From the NCBI GenBank assembly GCA_009617715.1, contig VTFK01000188.1, positions 1,426,001 through 1,490,000 on the forward strand: a DNA stretch of 64,000 nt, given 5' to 3'. Position numbers and translations under genes: made by a program. Origin of the DNA: Plectrocnemia conspersa (lineage: Eukaryota; Arthropoda; Insecta; Trichoptera; Polycentropodidae). The notes under the pieces are model-generated. The model saw only the letters and a program-made list of their open reading frames with translations. It made no database searches and was not told the origin of the DNA. Positions 22,451 to 34,859 of this stretch are shown here, one piece after another. Position 1 is the first letter of the stretch. Each line of letters begins with the position of its first letter.

Positions 22451-22633
22451 CAATAGACCCCCCCCCCCCCAATAACACGGTGAATTTAGGACCTGCTATT
22501 TGGATGCCCGTTACTTTATCTGTGAGCGAGCCAAATCTCACCACACGCGCCTAGTATTGCAAATATGATATGAGTATTTTCTACTCCCCCAACTACACGT
22601 TCCCAATTTACGGTGTTATTGGAGGATCTACTG
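22451..22633. mobile_element. 183-bp pogo/Tc1-type MITE
   Basis: TA flanks both ends (22449-22450 and 22634-22635). The left end reads CAATAGACC, a 13-base C run, then CAATAACACGGTGAATTTAG. The right end read inward is CAGTAGATCCT, CCAATAACACCGTAAATTGG, then GAACGTG. The inverted repeats therefore run about 38 bp with a length difference at the C run. There is no coding capacity. TA target plus CAGTAGA-type ends fit a non-autonomous pogo/Tc1-mariner element. Confidence 0.8.
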
Positions 22634-22635
22634 TA

Positions 22636-23060
22636 TATAATATTAATTGCCGCATAAGATTAAATAAATTGATGTATGAATTAATGGTCAATCGCAGAAT
22701 CATCTGTGACTGATTGTTGATTCTCGCGATGACTTGGTTCAAGTGGACTTTAAAGTTTGGTCAACGGTTTCGCGACGTCCTCTCAATGATATCGAACTGT
22801 CAGGCAATGTTCTTAGTTTGTCGGATCGGAAAAAGCATCGACGTATTATAATGTCTCGGTGCTCGGAGATCTCATTTTGAAGTCGGTGAGCGGCATATGT
22901 CAGTTGTGGTTCATTTGGTAGGGACTGAGTCAGCTGATTGAGTGCCGTAGACGAGAAAATTAATCTCTCGTCGACCGACTTGATGTAAGTCCAGCTACAA
23001 AGTCGAGTGTGGTTCACACCGCACGAATTGTTTAAGTTTCACCTCATGGCTTGTGAGTTG
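22636..23060. other. GC-elevated unclassified island
   Basis: 22700-23050 is well above the local GC level. The minus strand is open for 92 codons (22739-23017, starting with a true ATG), rich in polar and arginine residues with no domain I recognise. I see no clear flanking splice sites. It could be a non-coding exon, a regulatory island or a transposon relic. Confidence 0.35.
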
Positions 23061-24854
23061 CCGCATGATTGATTTTAATGGGAAATTCGAACGCTTATAT
23101 AGTAAATTTACGTCTTTATCGTATTTTTTCTCATGATTTTATTTATTTAAAAGGTGCAAGATTGCAAATTTTATTTCACTCTCGCGATTTAGGCTTCCCT
23201 GTAGATGATTTTTATAGCAAAATAATTCGTGATTTATTGGTAATTAGATTTCATTTCCGTTTTTGCGTTTCGGCTCAGATTAGTTTTTGTCAATTACATC
23301 CACTGTTTAAATATCCTAATCCCATATCAAACTGTCCCTTCGTCTATAAGTGCACCTGCTAAATTATATGTGACGAATAAAATAAAATGACTTCTCGCGG
23401 AAATAGTGAAGAAGGTAGAATTTAATAAAATAAACTAGCCATTAAATTGGTACTGAGGGAGCGGGAGCGTCTGGTCTCAAGATTTGGACTGAAATATTGT
23501 CGTTTGAATGACGAAATTACCAGTAATGCGTTATTTCTTATTTCGCCGCCGAGAAAATTTTTTACTGTATGTGTGACACATATCGGCCGCCACAAGTCTA
23601 TAGAATAATACAAGCTAAAAACAAATTTTAATAAAAAAAATCGCAAATTATAATATAAATTATAAATATTTTATCATACTAACACTCAAAAACGCGTTTT
23701 TTTTAATAACAAACGTGGTTTAGTTTCAAGTTATATAGGTTGAATATAATATTTTATCGATATTAGTATATATGATTACTTTAAGAAATAAATAAATTTA
23801 ATACACCTGTGGTAATCTTAATTATATTTATATTGCCATATAAACCTTCCATTATAACTTCGAAGCGTTTGTTTATGACGAGAATCTGATTTATATGATA
23901 ATGTCTCCATTATTTTGAATCTCTTGTGTTCATAACATCTTATTATTTACTAAATGTAAAATACGAAATCTTATTATTTACCATTCACTATATAGCTATG
24001 TGAGTCATCATAAAATTAAAAAACTGTATATTTTATTTATGGTCTGATGATATAACATAATGTTTATTATTCTTATATGTATAATGTTATGCGATTATGG
24101 GATAGTTCAATTTTTTTTATGAAATGTTTAAGAAAAACCAGTATATTATCTAACTGTATACATTAAACACACATTTTGTACGTCACGGGTCATGTGTGTG
24201 CTGTCATAATATTTTTTTTATTCACGTCATTAATTTATACACACTTGCTCACCTACATTTATATCTCGCGCATTTTTATAAACTTATTTGCATACCCGTC
24301 GCTAAATTTTCAACACCGGAGTTATAATTTTAACAACAACAACCGAAAATTCCATAAATTTTGTTGGTCGATTTGCTTGGCTTGCGTTTTTAAAGCACTA
24401 CGAGAAATTTATGTAAATGCTTTTATTTTCTTAAACAAATATACATATAAAACAATATTTGCTTCTAATTTATGTGATGTTATTTTGTAAAAGCATATTT
24501 TTTTTCAATATTTTGTTTGCGTAAGAAAAACGCAGAATAATATTTATTCTAAACGCAATATATAGATACAGATGTTTTGTATTTCTGTATCTCTACTAAA
24601 TATAAAATATGCAAACGTTAGCAAACAAACAAAGGTGCTTGTTTTCTTTTCGTTACCATTATTTGTTCAAAGGGCAGGAACCCTCTATACCTATTCTAAA
24701 TAAATTAGAATACGCATCAAACACACATCCCATCCCTCATTATAATAAACTAGCAGAGTACCCCATGAAAAGTCTATGAAAAGTTAACTTATCCGACTAT
24801 ATCAAATATTAGTAAATACGATAGCGTTAGTTTGTGTTTAATGATTATAAAATG
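23061..24854. other. AT-rich non-coding stretch
   Basis: Plus frames at 23069-23362 (97 codons) and 24176-24490 (104 codons) are hydrophobic, low-complexity and unrecognised; likely chance. Nothing else is seen. Confidence 0.5.
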
Positions 24855-25313
24855 CAGTGGTCACTTAGATGTAGTACTGAAGGCAGCCGGTCAAAAGAGC
24901 GTGCGTCAAATGAGCGCCGTCATATAAGCGCAGCGTAATAAGAGCGTTTACCAAAGTAGCGCTATCACAAAATAGCGTACGTAAATCATATGAGCGCTTA
25001 AAAAAAGAGAGCACGTCATAAGAGCGCAAAAACAACTTGATATATATCAAGTAATGAATATTTTAGGAATTATGTATACAAAATATAAGTAATTGTGAGA
25101 AATTTACTAAGAATTAAAATTCACGAGATATAGGCGGTAAAATTAGTATTTTATGTGCCAGAGCGCAATGACGATTAAAATTATTAGACAATAAAAATAT
25201 TATTATTTATTAATTTTTTACGTACATACGAAAGTATAGCTCCCTATCCTCATTCATGCGATATATGCATATCAGTGTCGTGCGATAACTTTGAAACAGG
25301 GCATGCGGTTAGG

Positions 25314-25439
25314 GGGGATAGGAACAAAAACTATATTTTTAAATTTATTACAATTTAGGTGAAACTCGTAAAATAAGGGGAATGGGAATAAACACTATAT
25401 TTTTAAATTTATTACAATTTAAGTGAAGCTCGTAAAAAG
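25314..25439 (+). repeat. 63-bp tandem duplication
   Basis: Two units (25314-25376 and 25377-25439) share CTATATTTTTAAATTTATTA and CAATTTA.GTGAA.CTCGTAAAA. It lies just inside the left arm of the hAT-derived element. Confidence 0.8.
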
Positions 25440-25478
25440 TACGAATCCTCTCAACCTCACATATGCGCTACTATACAA

Positions 25479-25860
25479 TTAAAAAAAAATAGAAAAGAAA
25501 ATCGTATCGATGATTTCTTCAGTGCTCAATTTAAGGCAAATGTTGAATTAAATAATAAGAAAGTTACTGCAAACAGATATATTATTTCCAAATTAATTGA
25601 CGTGATTTGCTTTTTATCTAAACAAGAACTTTCTTTTCGAGGACACTCTGAAAATAATAATACCGTAAATGAAGGCAACTATGTTGAATTATTGTATTTT
25701 CTAAGCGAATCAGACACATTATTAAAAAAAGTGAGAATAGATTGTCAGCTCTTGCATTAATATCAATCGAAAAAAAACATTTAGACAAATTAAAGAAAGA
25801 CAATATACTGATTATATAATGCGGTTATTGCTGACTTTTGTGAGAAGGAGCGTCGAATAA
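25479..25860 (+). pseudogene. hAT transposase (DUF4371 type), internally deleted
   Basis: A plus-strand frame from about 25479 to 25730 reads KENRIDDFFSAQF, VTANRYIISKLIDVICFL, SKQELSFRGH, NEGNYVELLYFLSESD, then LLKK. The FLxKQELxFRGH and GNYxELL motifs are characteristic of the N-terminal part of DUF4371-containing hAT transposases. Directly after it, in another frame, comes ENRLSALALISIEKKHLDKL (about 25733-25790), and then, shifted again, YNAVIADFCEKERRIKL. These match the extreme C-terminal dimerisation segment. The whole catalytic middle is missing, so an internal deletion joined the two ends. The frame has no ATG and is not functional. Confidence 0.8.
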
Positions 25861-26309
25861 AATTAATTTTCAATACAAATAAATACATAATATGTTTATA
25901 AAATAAAGAAAATAAATTTCTAAATATAGTATATTATCAATATGTAATAAAAGTATATATTTTTCACTATTTTCAACGAAAGAACGTCATTTGAAAATGT
26001 CGTAAATTTGCCACATATAAATTAGATTTAAATAATATAAAACTTGAAATCATCGACATTATACTTTTAGAAGGTCAACAAGTCAACAACAAAGGTGACC
26101 TTCGTGTCACTCTCGCATTAAAATTAATCGAACGAGAGATACATATTTAAAAATAAACAAACAACTTGCATTAAAATAATTCGAATTAGAGATAAATATT
26201 TTAAAAATAGACAAAGAGGTGAATGACATTTGTTATTTTTAATGAAGCATAACCTTGAATTGTCTGGATGCATCTAGAAATATTTAAAAAAAATATCAGT
26301 AGCTATGCG

Positions 26310-26625
26310 ACCGCGGTCGTAAACGGCCGAATAAATTCTTTTGTTACATTTTTCTCGAATAAGTGTTCTCGTTCATATTTTTTATAATAATATCCGTTTC
26401 GATGTTTTTAATTATAAAGTGATAGTGTAATTTAGTATATGTGTTAGAATTAAGCAGTGTATAATTCAAATTAGTGTATATAGTATTGTTACTATGCAAG
26501 GCAACCGACGCGATGCGACGCGTCCCTTCCCCCGCCGGCCTCGCGGGGGAAGGGACGCCGCGCCGATTGACGCCGAAAGCGCGATATTTACAATTCTAGG
26601 CTAAGGTAATGTCTTTGGAATTTTC
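26310..26625. other. CpG-rich core inside the hAT-derived element
   Basis: Around GACCGCGGTC (a 10-bp palindrome, near 26309-26318) and 26497-26582 the sequence becomes extremely CpG-rich in contrast to its AT-rich surroundings. No coding frame is seen. It holds the hairpin at 26520-26558. Confidence 0.5.
26520..26558. repeat. perfect GC-rich hairpin, 16-bp arms
   Basis: GCGTCCCTTCCCCCGC at 26520-26535, the loop CGGCCTC, and the exact reverse complement at 26543-26558. All 16 pairs match and 13 are G-C. The stem would be very stable as RNA or as a cruciform. Confidence 0.9.
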
Positions 26626-26704
26626 TGTGTCATATAGTTAACCCTTTTTGCTAGTAACTCAACATCGTATTCCAAGCGTTGCACTCAAAACTTGAAATGC
26701 ATTT

Positions 26705-27208
26705 ATTGGCTTTGTGTTGGAGCTAATTTTGCCAATTTCAATTTATTAATGGTAAAAAAGCTTCTGGTAGACACAGTTAAGTAATATTAATAAAATAATC
26801 TTAAATTTACGAGTGTAAGCTTATTGTAAAATTTTTCATCGGAATATGGCCGAATCGAGCTGTGTTAAGACCGCATAACGCTTACTTGACAGTTTTAAGT
26901 TATTAATTATTCCTCTTAAACTGATTTTTTCCTTCAAAGGTATCTATATTTTTATGATATGGGATGAAACGGGATTATATGCTCTAATTGTGCATAATTG
27001 TTACTTAATATTGTGTGTCTGTTATGAAATAAAACGATTAGAAAAAAAAATCTATTTCGCTCGCACTATTAAAATGAGCGATTGACAACTATCGATCTGG
27101 GTATCGACATTTTTAGCGGCAACTCAAATAATAATATTAGTCTTTTCGAGCTAGTAAATTACTAAGTCGCGTAAAACAGAATTAGTAATCTGTGTTTTAA
27201 TTATTTAT
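26705..27208 (+). repeat. dispersed repeat B, copy 2
   Basis: It has the same orientation and order of landmarks as 1953-2539, with small deletions (for example the GAGCGAG segment). It sits between the transposase remnant and the right inverted arm, so it either inserted into the hAT-derived element or is native to it and was copied to 1.95 kb. Confidence 0.75.
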
Positions 27209-27881
27209 AAATACATATATTGATTTATTTTTACAAATTATCCATATAATTACGAATGACGATATAATAATGGACGTTTAAGAAAGTGACGATGAATTTG
27301 ATATTAACTGTGTGATTATTACTGTGATAGTAATAGTAGTAAGAATTATATCTAACTACTGAGGGGCAGTATACCTGCCCTATTATACGCATTCATTGAA
27401 AGTCGAGTCGATAAATAATAATATTTTATTAATAATTTAAAAAAAATATTTATAATTTATTATTTAATTAATAATATTAATATTTGTCAATTTAATGGAA
27501 AACATTATAAAACAAACGTAATGATAAATTTTAAATCAGCGTTTCATTTTAGTACAAAATATATAAGTATATCGTACGTATGGGAATGGAGAGTCATACT
27601 TTCGTATGTACGTAATAATTCATAAATAATAATGTTTTCATTGACAAATAATTTTAATCGTTAATACGCTCTGGCACATAAAATATTAATTTTACCGCCT
27701 ATGTTTCGTGAATTTTTATTCCTTGTAAATTTTTCACAATTTACCTATATTTTGTATACCTCATTCCTAAAATATATATTATTTAATTTTCTTCAAGTAT
27801 TTTTGCGCTCTTATGATGTGCTTTCTTTTGTCAAACGCTCATGTTATTTGTTATATCAAAGTTATTTGTTTCATCTAAGTG

Positions 27882-29129
27882 TATACAAAAAAATAAACTG
27901 TCCTTATCTACCGTAGATAAGAACAAGCAATCTGTTCCCGTATATAATATATACTAAGTCGTATTATTTAAACTTTGTTAGTAAAAATTTAAACGCAATA
28001 TTCTTAACAAAACGACATGTACCAATTAAATTAATCAAGTTGTTTTATGTACATATATTCTTTTTCCTTTGAATGTAGTTAGAAGTGTCGAAAAAGGTGA
28101 AAATGTGTCAGCGACAGATCTGGTTAATTTATTGTGATTCGAGCGTGTTTTCTAAAAATAACAATTTACTATTTTCTTATCTTCCTACCATCCAGTAACC
28201 ATAAGCTTCAGATACTTGTTGTCCGACTATTTCGTTAAAAATGGGGTTTTACCGTTTTGACTTATCAACGATGAACATATCTTCCAGTATCTCATTTCAT
28301 TTCATGCGGTACCCATTTTAACCTATTACATTTTTTCTATCGCAGGTGTGTGAGTTTTAACTATTGTGGATTAGCTTCTATCGTAGCTGTTGTTCTTTTC
28401 GAAGCTCATTGTCAAGATTAATGTTTCTGGAGTGAATTTTTCAAAAAGTATTAAAATTGTTTTCTGACTGTCAAATCCTCCCCCAAATGACGATTTATAT
28501 TTATATCGATTAACGCATTGTTTCCTAACTTAAATTTACATAAAAAAATCGCAACAATTTTGGGAAGACCATCCTGTTTAGATATGTGAAAATATATTCA
28601 TATGCTAAAATACCTTCGTATTGAAGGGCAGTGCCTTAGTGAAAGTTGAGATAGTACAACCTAATATTTGTTAATATTATCAGTTACAGGTGATTGGTTT
28701 CTAACTATCAGCAGATAGAAAAAGTCAGACTGTCCCTATGTATCACGTCATCAGGGTGGTCTATAAATGCCCGTGCATCGTTGTTGGCGTAAAGCGAATA
28801 TTATTATTAAATATTATACTAGTATCAATGGAGTCTTTAACGGCTAGCTAATAGTATTCCTTATTTATTTTAAAATAAAATTTAATTTTAAAATTAAAGG
28901 GAGATTGTTTGTTTAATAAAATTTGATTAAATTTCGGTGTAAATTAACTGTTGCTTGTCTTTTTAACCACTACCTCTGTTTTCTAACAGCATATAAGTAT
29001 ACTTTACAAAATGTCAACAGTATAAGAACGAACGTTTTCTATTGATTTTGTCATATATAATACATATTTAAACAATAATTACAAGATGTTACTTTTGTAC
29101 GAAAATTACACTGACGCCTTCGTTGAAAT
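27882..29129. other. AT-rich non-coding stretch
   Basis: A strong acceptor-like TTTTTTCTATCGCAG ends near 28346 and is followed by GTGTGTGAG. There is no supporting exon. Nothing else is seen. Confidence 0.5.
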
Positions 29130-29480
29130 TATGAATTATTCAGCTTGCGAAATTGCCGCGAATTTCTTCTTTTCGGAGATAGCTCTTTTAAATGGCGCAA
29201 TTTCCCAAGATCGCGAACCTAATAAATATTGGCACGAATCAATAGGCCCGATTTCCTAACCGACTGTGTCATTCATTATAAAGCGATTTTGCCCTTTCGT
29301 CGAAGGGGGCGGATCTGACGGGGTTAGAGTGGGCAGGGGCCCCCAGGGCCGGATTCGGCGTGCTTTGAGCGTATATTGGATTAGCGGGAGGGTTCCCGAA
29401 ATACACTGCTCAATTTATAAGACGCCTGGATGCTGGAAGAGCGTCGAAAGAATTATCATCCGACAGTGAGTGCTATTGGC
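29130..29480. promoter_or_regulatory. GC-elevated island
   Basis: CpG- and G-rich sequence (GGGCAGGGGCCCCCAGGGCC near 29331-29350) stands in AT-rich flanks. The 67-codon plus frame at 29266-29469 has no recognised domain and does not begin with ATG. The GGGCCGGATTC piece resembles ends of some DNA transposons, but no partner end was found. Confidence 0.3.
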
Positions 29481-32400
29481 ATGTCTTCTGGACGGTGTTC
29501 GAACTTAATGGTTGTTATGTATGTTCACTAAAATATATATAGACGCCTAGTCTGGTTAAATATGACCGTGAAAAATAATCTTAGCGTTATTCATGTATAT
29601 TTTTATAAGAAATAATAATGTATTTGTAAATGTTTATGATGCGTTGAATGTTATTTTTTATATTTTTGTATGTATATTTTATATAATATACTATATTGAT
29701 ATTGAAAATAAATGGTTTGTTTGTGCTATATGAGTCATTGAAAGGTGATCGCATGGTCTTGACTTCGGTTTACATTACATTGTATTTCACTGAATGCTGA
29801 TGTTTTGATATTCTATACAATAAAGAAAATCATAAAAATATTTTAATATTGTCTAGTTTATAAAAAAAAAATGCTTTTTTTAATGATTAATTTAGCTAAG
29901 ATAGTAAATAATGGCGTAAGAATTTAAATCAACTTTATGTCAGAATAAAATCAAATTTTGGCAAAGTCATTATTATATTATTCAGGGTCAAAATAAAAAT
30001 TATATAGATAGAATAAAAATAGCATATGGCCAGAATTAAAATATAGGACGACTGCAATGAATCTTTTTAATTGTATGTAAGACGCGAAGGTATTCAAAGC
30101 GACGAACGAAGCGGGAATAACGACAAACCGGCGCGGAGAACATGCTTGGTTTGTTGTGTTGCGAGCTTAACCAAACTATTTGCCCTTAAAACACCTTGAT
30201 AATGACCATTTATTATTATGCTGACCATCTGTTAACATAAAACTAAACTTTACCGTTTGCCAATTAAACGTGATAACGATGTTTCTTGTATCCACTTTAA
30301 ATATAAAAATAATGATTTTAACTTTCCAAGAAATAAATTAATCTATGAATTATCGCACGTTTCTAAATGTTTCCGAGAAACCTTTTCAGTTTGTCAGGCG
30401 CAGTTTTGGGCCACGCCCGAGTTTTCTTCTTATTTTTTGAGTTAGTTAGTTAGGCATTTCAATACTTTCGTCCTTGGCTTTTATATCATCCCTTACTTTA
30501 TTTAGTGTATCTCATTAAGGCTTTTTGAGACTGTAGACTCCACGCTGTATCCACGAAGTGAGACCAGCAAGAAGTTTACATCTACATAGCACCTTTTACT
30601 AGAAATGAAGCCTATCGAGCTGCCACCACAAAACAAGTCTCTTCTAAAAGGGTCAGCCATGTGTCAAAGCTATTCCTTCTAAGGACGATGACCTCATCTG
30701 CGCGTCCTTTTGACCAATAGCCCTTATAGTTTGCGCGTCGTCTAAGGTCTGTGTTTTGTAAACTGTATCCAGTGGCATGTTTTATCAGTGTTCTTTATAT
30801 AGTCGTTTTTTCATTTAATTAAGTGTTTTTTGAATTTCCACCGACAACCCAAGATCCCGAAAAGTCATTGCCATAAACAGAAATAATTTAGTGGCGAATT
30901 TCTTCTTTCGTACAAAAAAATTGTTTGAAATGAACCAAGTACTTGAGATTATGATTTGACACGGATATTTCAAACACACATTGCAAGTACTACTTTGCTG
31001 CAATTAAAGTTTTTAATACTAGCCGCGTAACGAGGACCCTATTGTTTCTTTATATTACTAATAAAATTGTTAACCCAATGCGTAATGATGGTAATATATT
31101 CATTGCAGTTTTGTGAAATTCCGTTGAATATCAACAGTCAATTGAAATGTCGATTGCGTTTTTTATAAAATTCATTCGATATGCTTTAATGAACTATTCC
31201 CACGTTATGTACAAAAAAACACATTTATATAAATGGCGTGATGATATATTATTACCTATAAGTCACGCTCGATTTAAAACATCATCAATTATTGTTCAAT
31301 TAGTTTCAATTTTTTATAGTATTGCACACAATGTAATAATGTAATGTGTATATGATTTTAAAATTATATAATACGGCTTGTCAGTTGCAGTGTGCGTTTA
31401 TCTTTATCCTGAAAATCATAATCTCAATATTTCTATTGATCCTTTTTATTATAATTAGTATTCATTGCTGGCATTCAAATTGTTGACGATGACTGATGGC
31501 TCTGGTCCAATTTTCATTTTCCGCAAAAGCCTCGTTCGTTCTTATTACACGCATTTTTTAAAGAAAAATTATACAGCGTCGATGAAAGATGTTCCGAGCT
31601 TTTTTGTTATTATTCTAGAGTAGAGCGATTGTTTACTTAATACAATTTTTCACGTCGGAATTTTACCCTGCAAGGAAAATATTTGTATTCCGCAAGGTAA
31701 AGTTGCCTAACGGCCGCTTGTTTCTCCTTTCCTCATTCTTGCTGATTACATTGCAAAGTAAATTTTTGAACCGTTCAAAGTTAAAGGTATTTAAATACGC
31801 ATATTTCCACTGTTTTACGTTTGATTGGATAAGTGGCCCGTGTACTACGCCCATTCATTGGGCCAACATTGATATTGACGAGAGGATGCCGCTGGGCACT
31901 CGACGACAAACGGGTCCTTTAATCACAGCCAAGGACATTGGGGGACTAGACCCTCTGTGCAAATAAATACTAATTTATTTTTATTATTACGACTGAACAC
32001 TTTTGTATTTTTAAGAGTGCTTATATACTTTATTCATAGGAAGCGCATTTATTTTGGACTTACATAATGCCTGGAGTGACATATGTTTGCTACTTTTGAA
32101 GCTCTGTGACATAATATGACAAAATTGATTGATTCAGCTTTAAGACGTTTAAATACTGAGATATTTATTATTGGAATGTAATATATATATGAGATTTTAT
32201 TTTGAATTATGTACAATAAATACGTACAAAATTATGGTTAATATATATGATTTATTTGATATGATGCCACAAGATATTATTAAAAAAATAAGTTCAAATT
32301 ATTTGTAAATGATAATTTCAAATTAGGTATTTGCAGATAAGTACAATATTCTGATATTATTATTTTTTGTCGGCAATATAATATAAAAAATTGAAAACAG

Positions 32401-33154
32401 ATTATTTATAGCAATGTACTTAAACCATTTGGTTGCTGAAATCTGATATATCAGGTTTGCTACTATGACGAAATTTTCTGATCCGACTTGAAGAAAGAAT
32501 GTGATACATTTTTAATGTAGGGTAAATAATATTTTTACAAACCTAGCATATGTCGATATTTTGATTGTAATATTAAAAGGATCGGCAGCTAAAGGGTTCA
32601 AATAGTTGATAAATATTTTATAACATGACTGCTTTTCATCTTATTTATATGCTTTAAATTTATTATATGAAATAATATTATATTTATAAGATTTGCGTGC
32701 CCATATATTTTTCCATTTATGTTACAACATGGTGGCACGCATTTTATGTTAGTCAACCATTAGGAGTGCTATATTCGAAGCTTTCAAAGCCAAATCACAC
32801 CACAGAATTTTGCGTAATATGTTACCTTTGTTAAATTAGACAGCTACTTAGAAAAACACGTATACGTAATAATATCCAAGTTAAGAGATATACGGGACCG
32901 ATAATAAGCCTTGTGTATAAAAATAGTACAAAGAAGTCTTTGAACGAAAATTTGATTAACATAGAAAATTGGCAAAATTAGTATATACAATCTGTAACTG
33001 ATATATAGTTGTAATATTAGGTTTTTAATACCTTCAATATTTACGACTTTATTTGGAAATATGTGTTTATGTAGAAAATTTAGAAAGTTGCAAAATAGTG
33101 AAATAAAACATATTAACAATTAAAAATTTTATACATAAAAATTAAAAAAAATCT
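29481..33154. other. mostly AT-rich stretch with two weak islands
   Basis: Weak GC-richer islands lie at 30440-30770 and 31640-31970; the latter contains GGACATTGGGGGACTAGACC. No frame over either is recognisable (for example 87 codons plus at 31703-31966). The rest is AT-rich and empty of visible features. Confidence 0.45.
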
Positions 33155-33230
33155 GGTCGGAATAGCGTAGTCCGTAAGGTCTCAGAGTTGTAACCCAGAG
33201 GTAGCGGGCTCGAGCCATGGCAGTAAACGC
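33155..33230 (+). repeat. tRNA-like SINE head or tRNA relic
   Basis: A good A-box (TAGCGTAGTCCGTAAGG, 33164-33180) and B-box (GGGCTCGAGCC, 33206-33216) have tRNA-like spacing. The would-be acceptor ends (GGTCGGA and the sequence after GAGCC) do not pair and the anticodon arm is poor, so this is not a functional tRNA. No A-tail or body match to the other SINE is seen. Confidence 0.5.
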
Positions 33231-34859
33231 AATTTTTATTTATAAAAATGCGAATTTGTATGAAAGTGACGTATTGATTATAAATTATATTCTATATAAT
33301 AATTTAAATATGTATGTAGAAGTCGGTATTCATTATGTCTAATTGACTTACCCCGTTGTAACACACTGGGCTTACGCATGTCAGGCTACAACGAAAGATT
33401 AAAAAAAGTAGTTCTAAATTTACTGTGAATAAATGTACATGAAAGAAAACACATGTGGTTGTATGCTAAAGATATATGGAGTATGAGTGTATCTATTTTT
33501 ATTTGTAAGATAGAAAATACATTTTTTTGGTGATATGTATATATAAAACACCAGATAAAAAATAGAGTTTATATTGTATAATTATTTACCTAATAATTAA
33601 AAACAATAATGAAGACAATACTTATGTAAATTAAATCAATAAGCTTAGAATATTTATTTTGGCAACCGTTTGCAACCCAAAATGAGATAATTTAAAACTA
33701 TTTTCTGAGAAATATAGTAGGCGTTAGCTTATCGATTTCTGTGACTCACACGTTTCTGAAAAGTTTCAGAAAAACCCTATTTTTTTAAACCGTCGACCTG
33801 AGAGAACAGTGCACTTATGTTTTGGGTCGATACCGGTTTTATCTCTTTGGATTGTCAGGATCTTATTAAAGGCTTTTTAGCAGGGGAATACAGCAGTGGA
33901 TTTGGCAAGCTTTAGTCCTTGGCCGAACGCCCCTGCCCTTAAAAATTCTATCCGAAGATGGCCCGATGCTAGTTTTTAACTGGCCGTTTGGTCCATATTT
34001 AAGGTATCATCTGAAGAGAAGTCTTCACTAGCGCTCCCCCAAAAGCCCTTCTTAAAGAAAGTCCGCTGTATATTAGAGATATCCTCCAGAAAGGGGGCTT
34101 CCATTGCCACCTTAAGCTGCATTTATTGCTAAGCTGAATCTGTGAGTCTTACAAATTTGCAAAATTATATAACAAAAATCAAATTTTAGCATACTGAAGA
34201 CTGCTAAGATGCAGTTTATATGATACTAAGATTAGATAAACTTTAAAATAAGTTCAAGTTCACAATATTAATATTTGTATTTTCTAAAAATAAAACCCAT
34301 AGCTACCCAAATCGAGGCATAAAAGTCATTTTAAACACGCTGTAAGCAAACTTTTTTGTGATACAGACCTGTCTATTTTTGCACGTCACGTGGACTCTAA
34401 CGGAAACGACAATGTAAAAACGCTTACGTTTTTACTATGAATGTATCTTTACATTTAAAATATTTATTATAGATAAATATAACGAGAGGTTATTATATTA
34501 TTTATAATTTATTATATTTTTCTATTTATAAGTAAAATTTTGTTATGGATAGTCTTTGGGCTACATATAAATGCACCACTCGTTTCAAAGCTTATTAATT
34601 GAGTAATAAATTACGGAAATGTAAATTTAAACGTGTTTTATAAACGCTAAATGGTGAACTAACGAGAACATAAATTAGGAGGCAATTTGGAGCGGAAATG
34701 ACATTACAATTTATGTTAATTTATAGATATTTATAAAATTTCATTGAATTTTATGCATTAAATGAAGATATAAATATAAAGATTTATGCAAATTTATAAA
34801 TTTGTTTACTATCAGATAAATTATCATAATGTAATTTTGTCACGTAACAATCATTTTAG
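33231..34859. other. AT-rich stretch with a GC-richer segment
   Basis: 33780-34140 is GC-richer, with GCAGGGG and CCCCTGC in inverted orientation about 60 bases apart (near 33881 and 33940). It looks like an old repeat, but no boundary or family is recognisable. The remainder is featureless. Confidence 0.4.

Larger units (their letters stand above)
24855..27881 (+). mobile_element. hAT-derived element with long inverted arms
   Basis: The left arm (about 24862-25270) is the reverse complement of the right arm (about 27560-27881), with gaps. Both arms carry CACTTAGATG at the outer side, AAGAGCGCAAAAA, then TTATGTGCCAGAGCG and TACGAAAGTAT at the inner side. The left arm has many GAGCG/AGCGC motifs, as hAT subterminal binding repeats often do. 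CAGTGGTC at 24855 could be the true hAT terminus; the right terminus and an 8-bp target duplication are not clear. The interior keeps pieces of a DUF4371-type transposase (25479-25860), a 63-bp tandem duplication, a GC-rich hairpin and repeat B copy 2. It is an old, internally deleted and probably nested element. Confidence 0.65.

Noticed and set aside
27365..27420. piggyBac N-terminus suggested by an ESDDEFD-like reading near 27290 and a GGGCAG..CTGCCC stem
   Set aside because: A stop interrupts it, and no further piggyBac motifs or TTAA-flanked ends were seen.
29266..29469. DNA transposon end based on GGGCCGGATTC
   Set aside because: No matching inverted terminus or target duplication was found nearby.
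33155..33230. Functional tRNA gene
   Set aside because: The A and B boxes are good, but the acceptor ends do not pair and the anticodon arm is weak, so it is kept only as a SINE head or relic.
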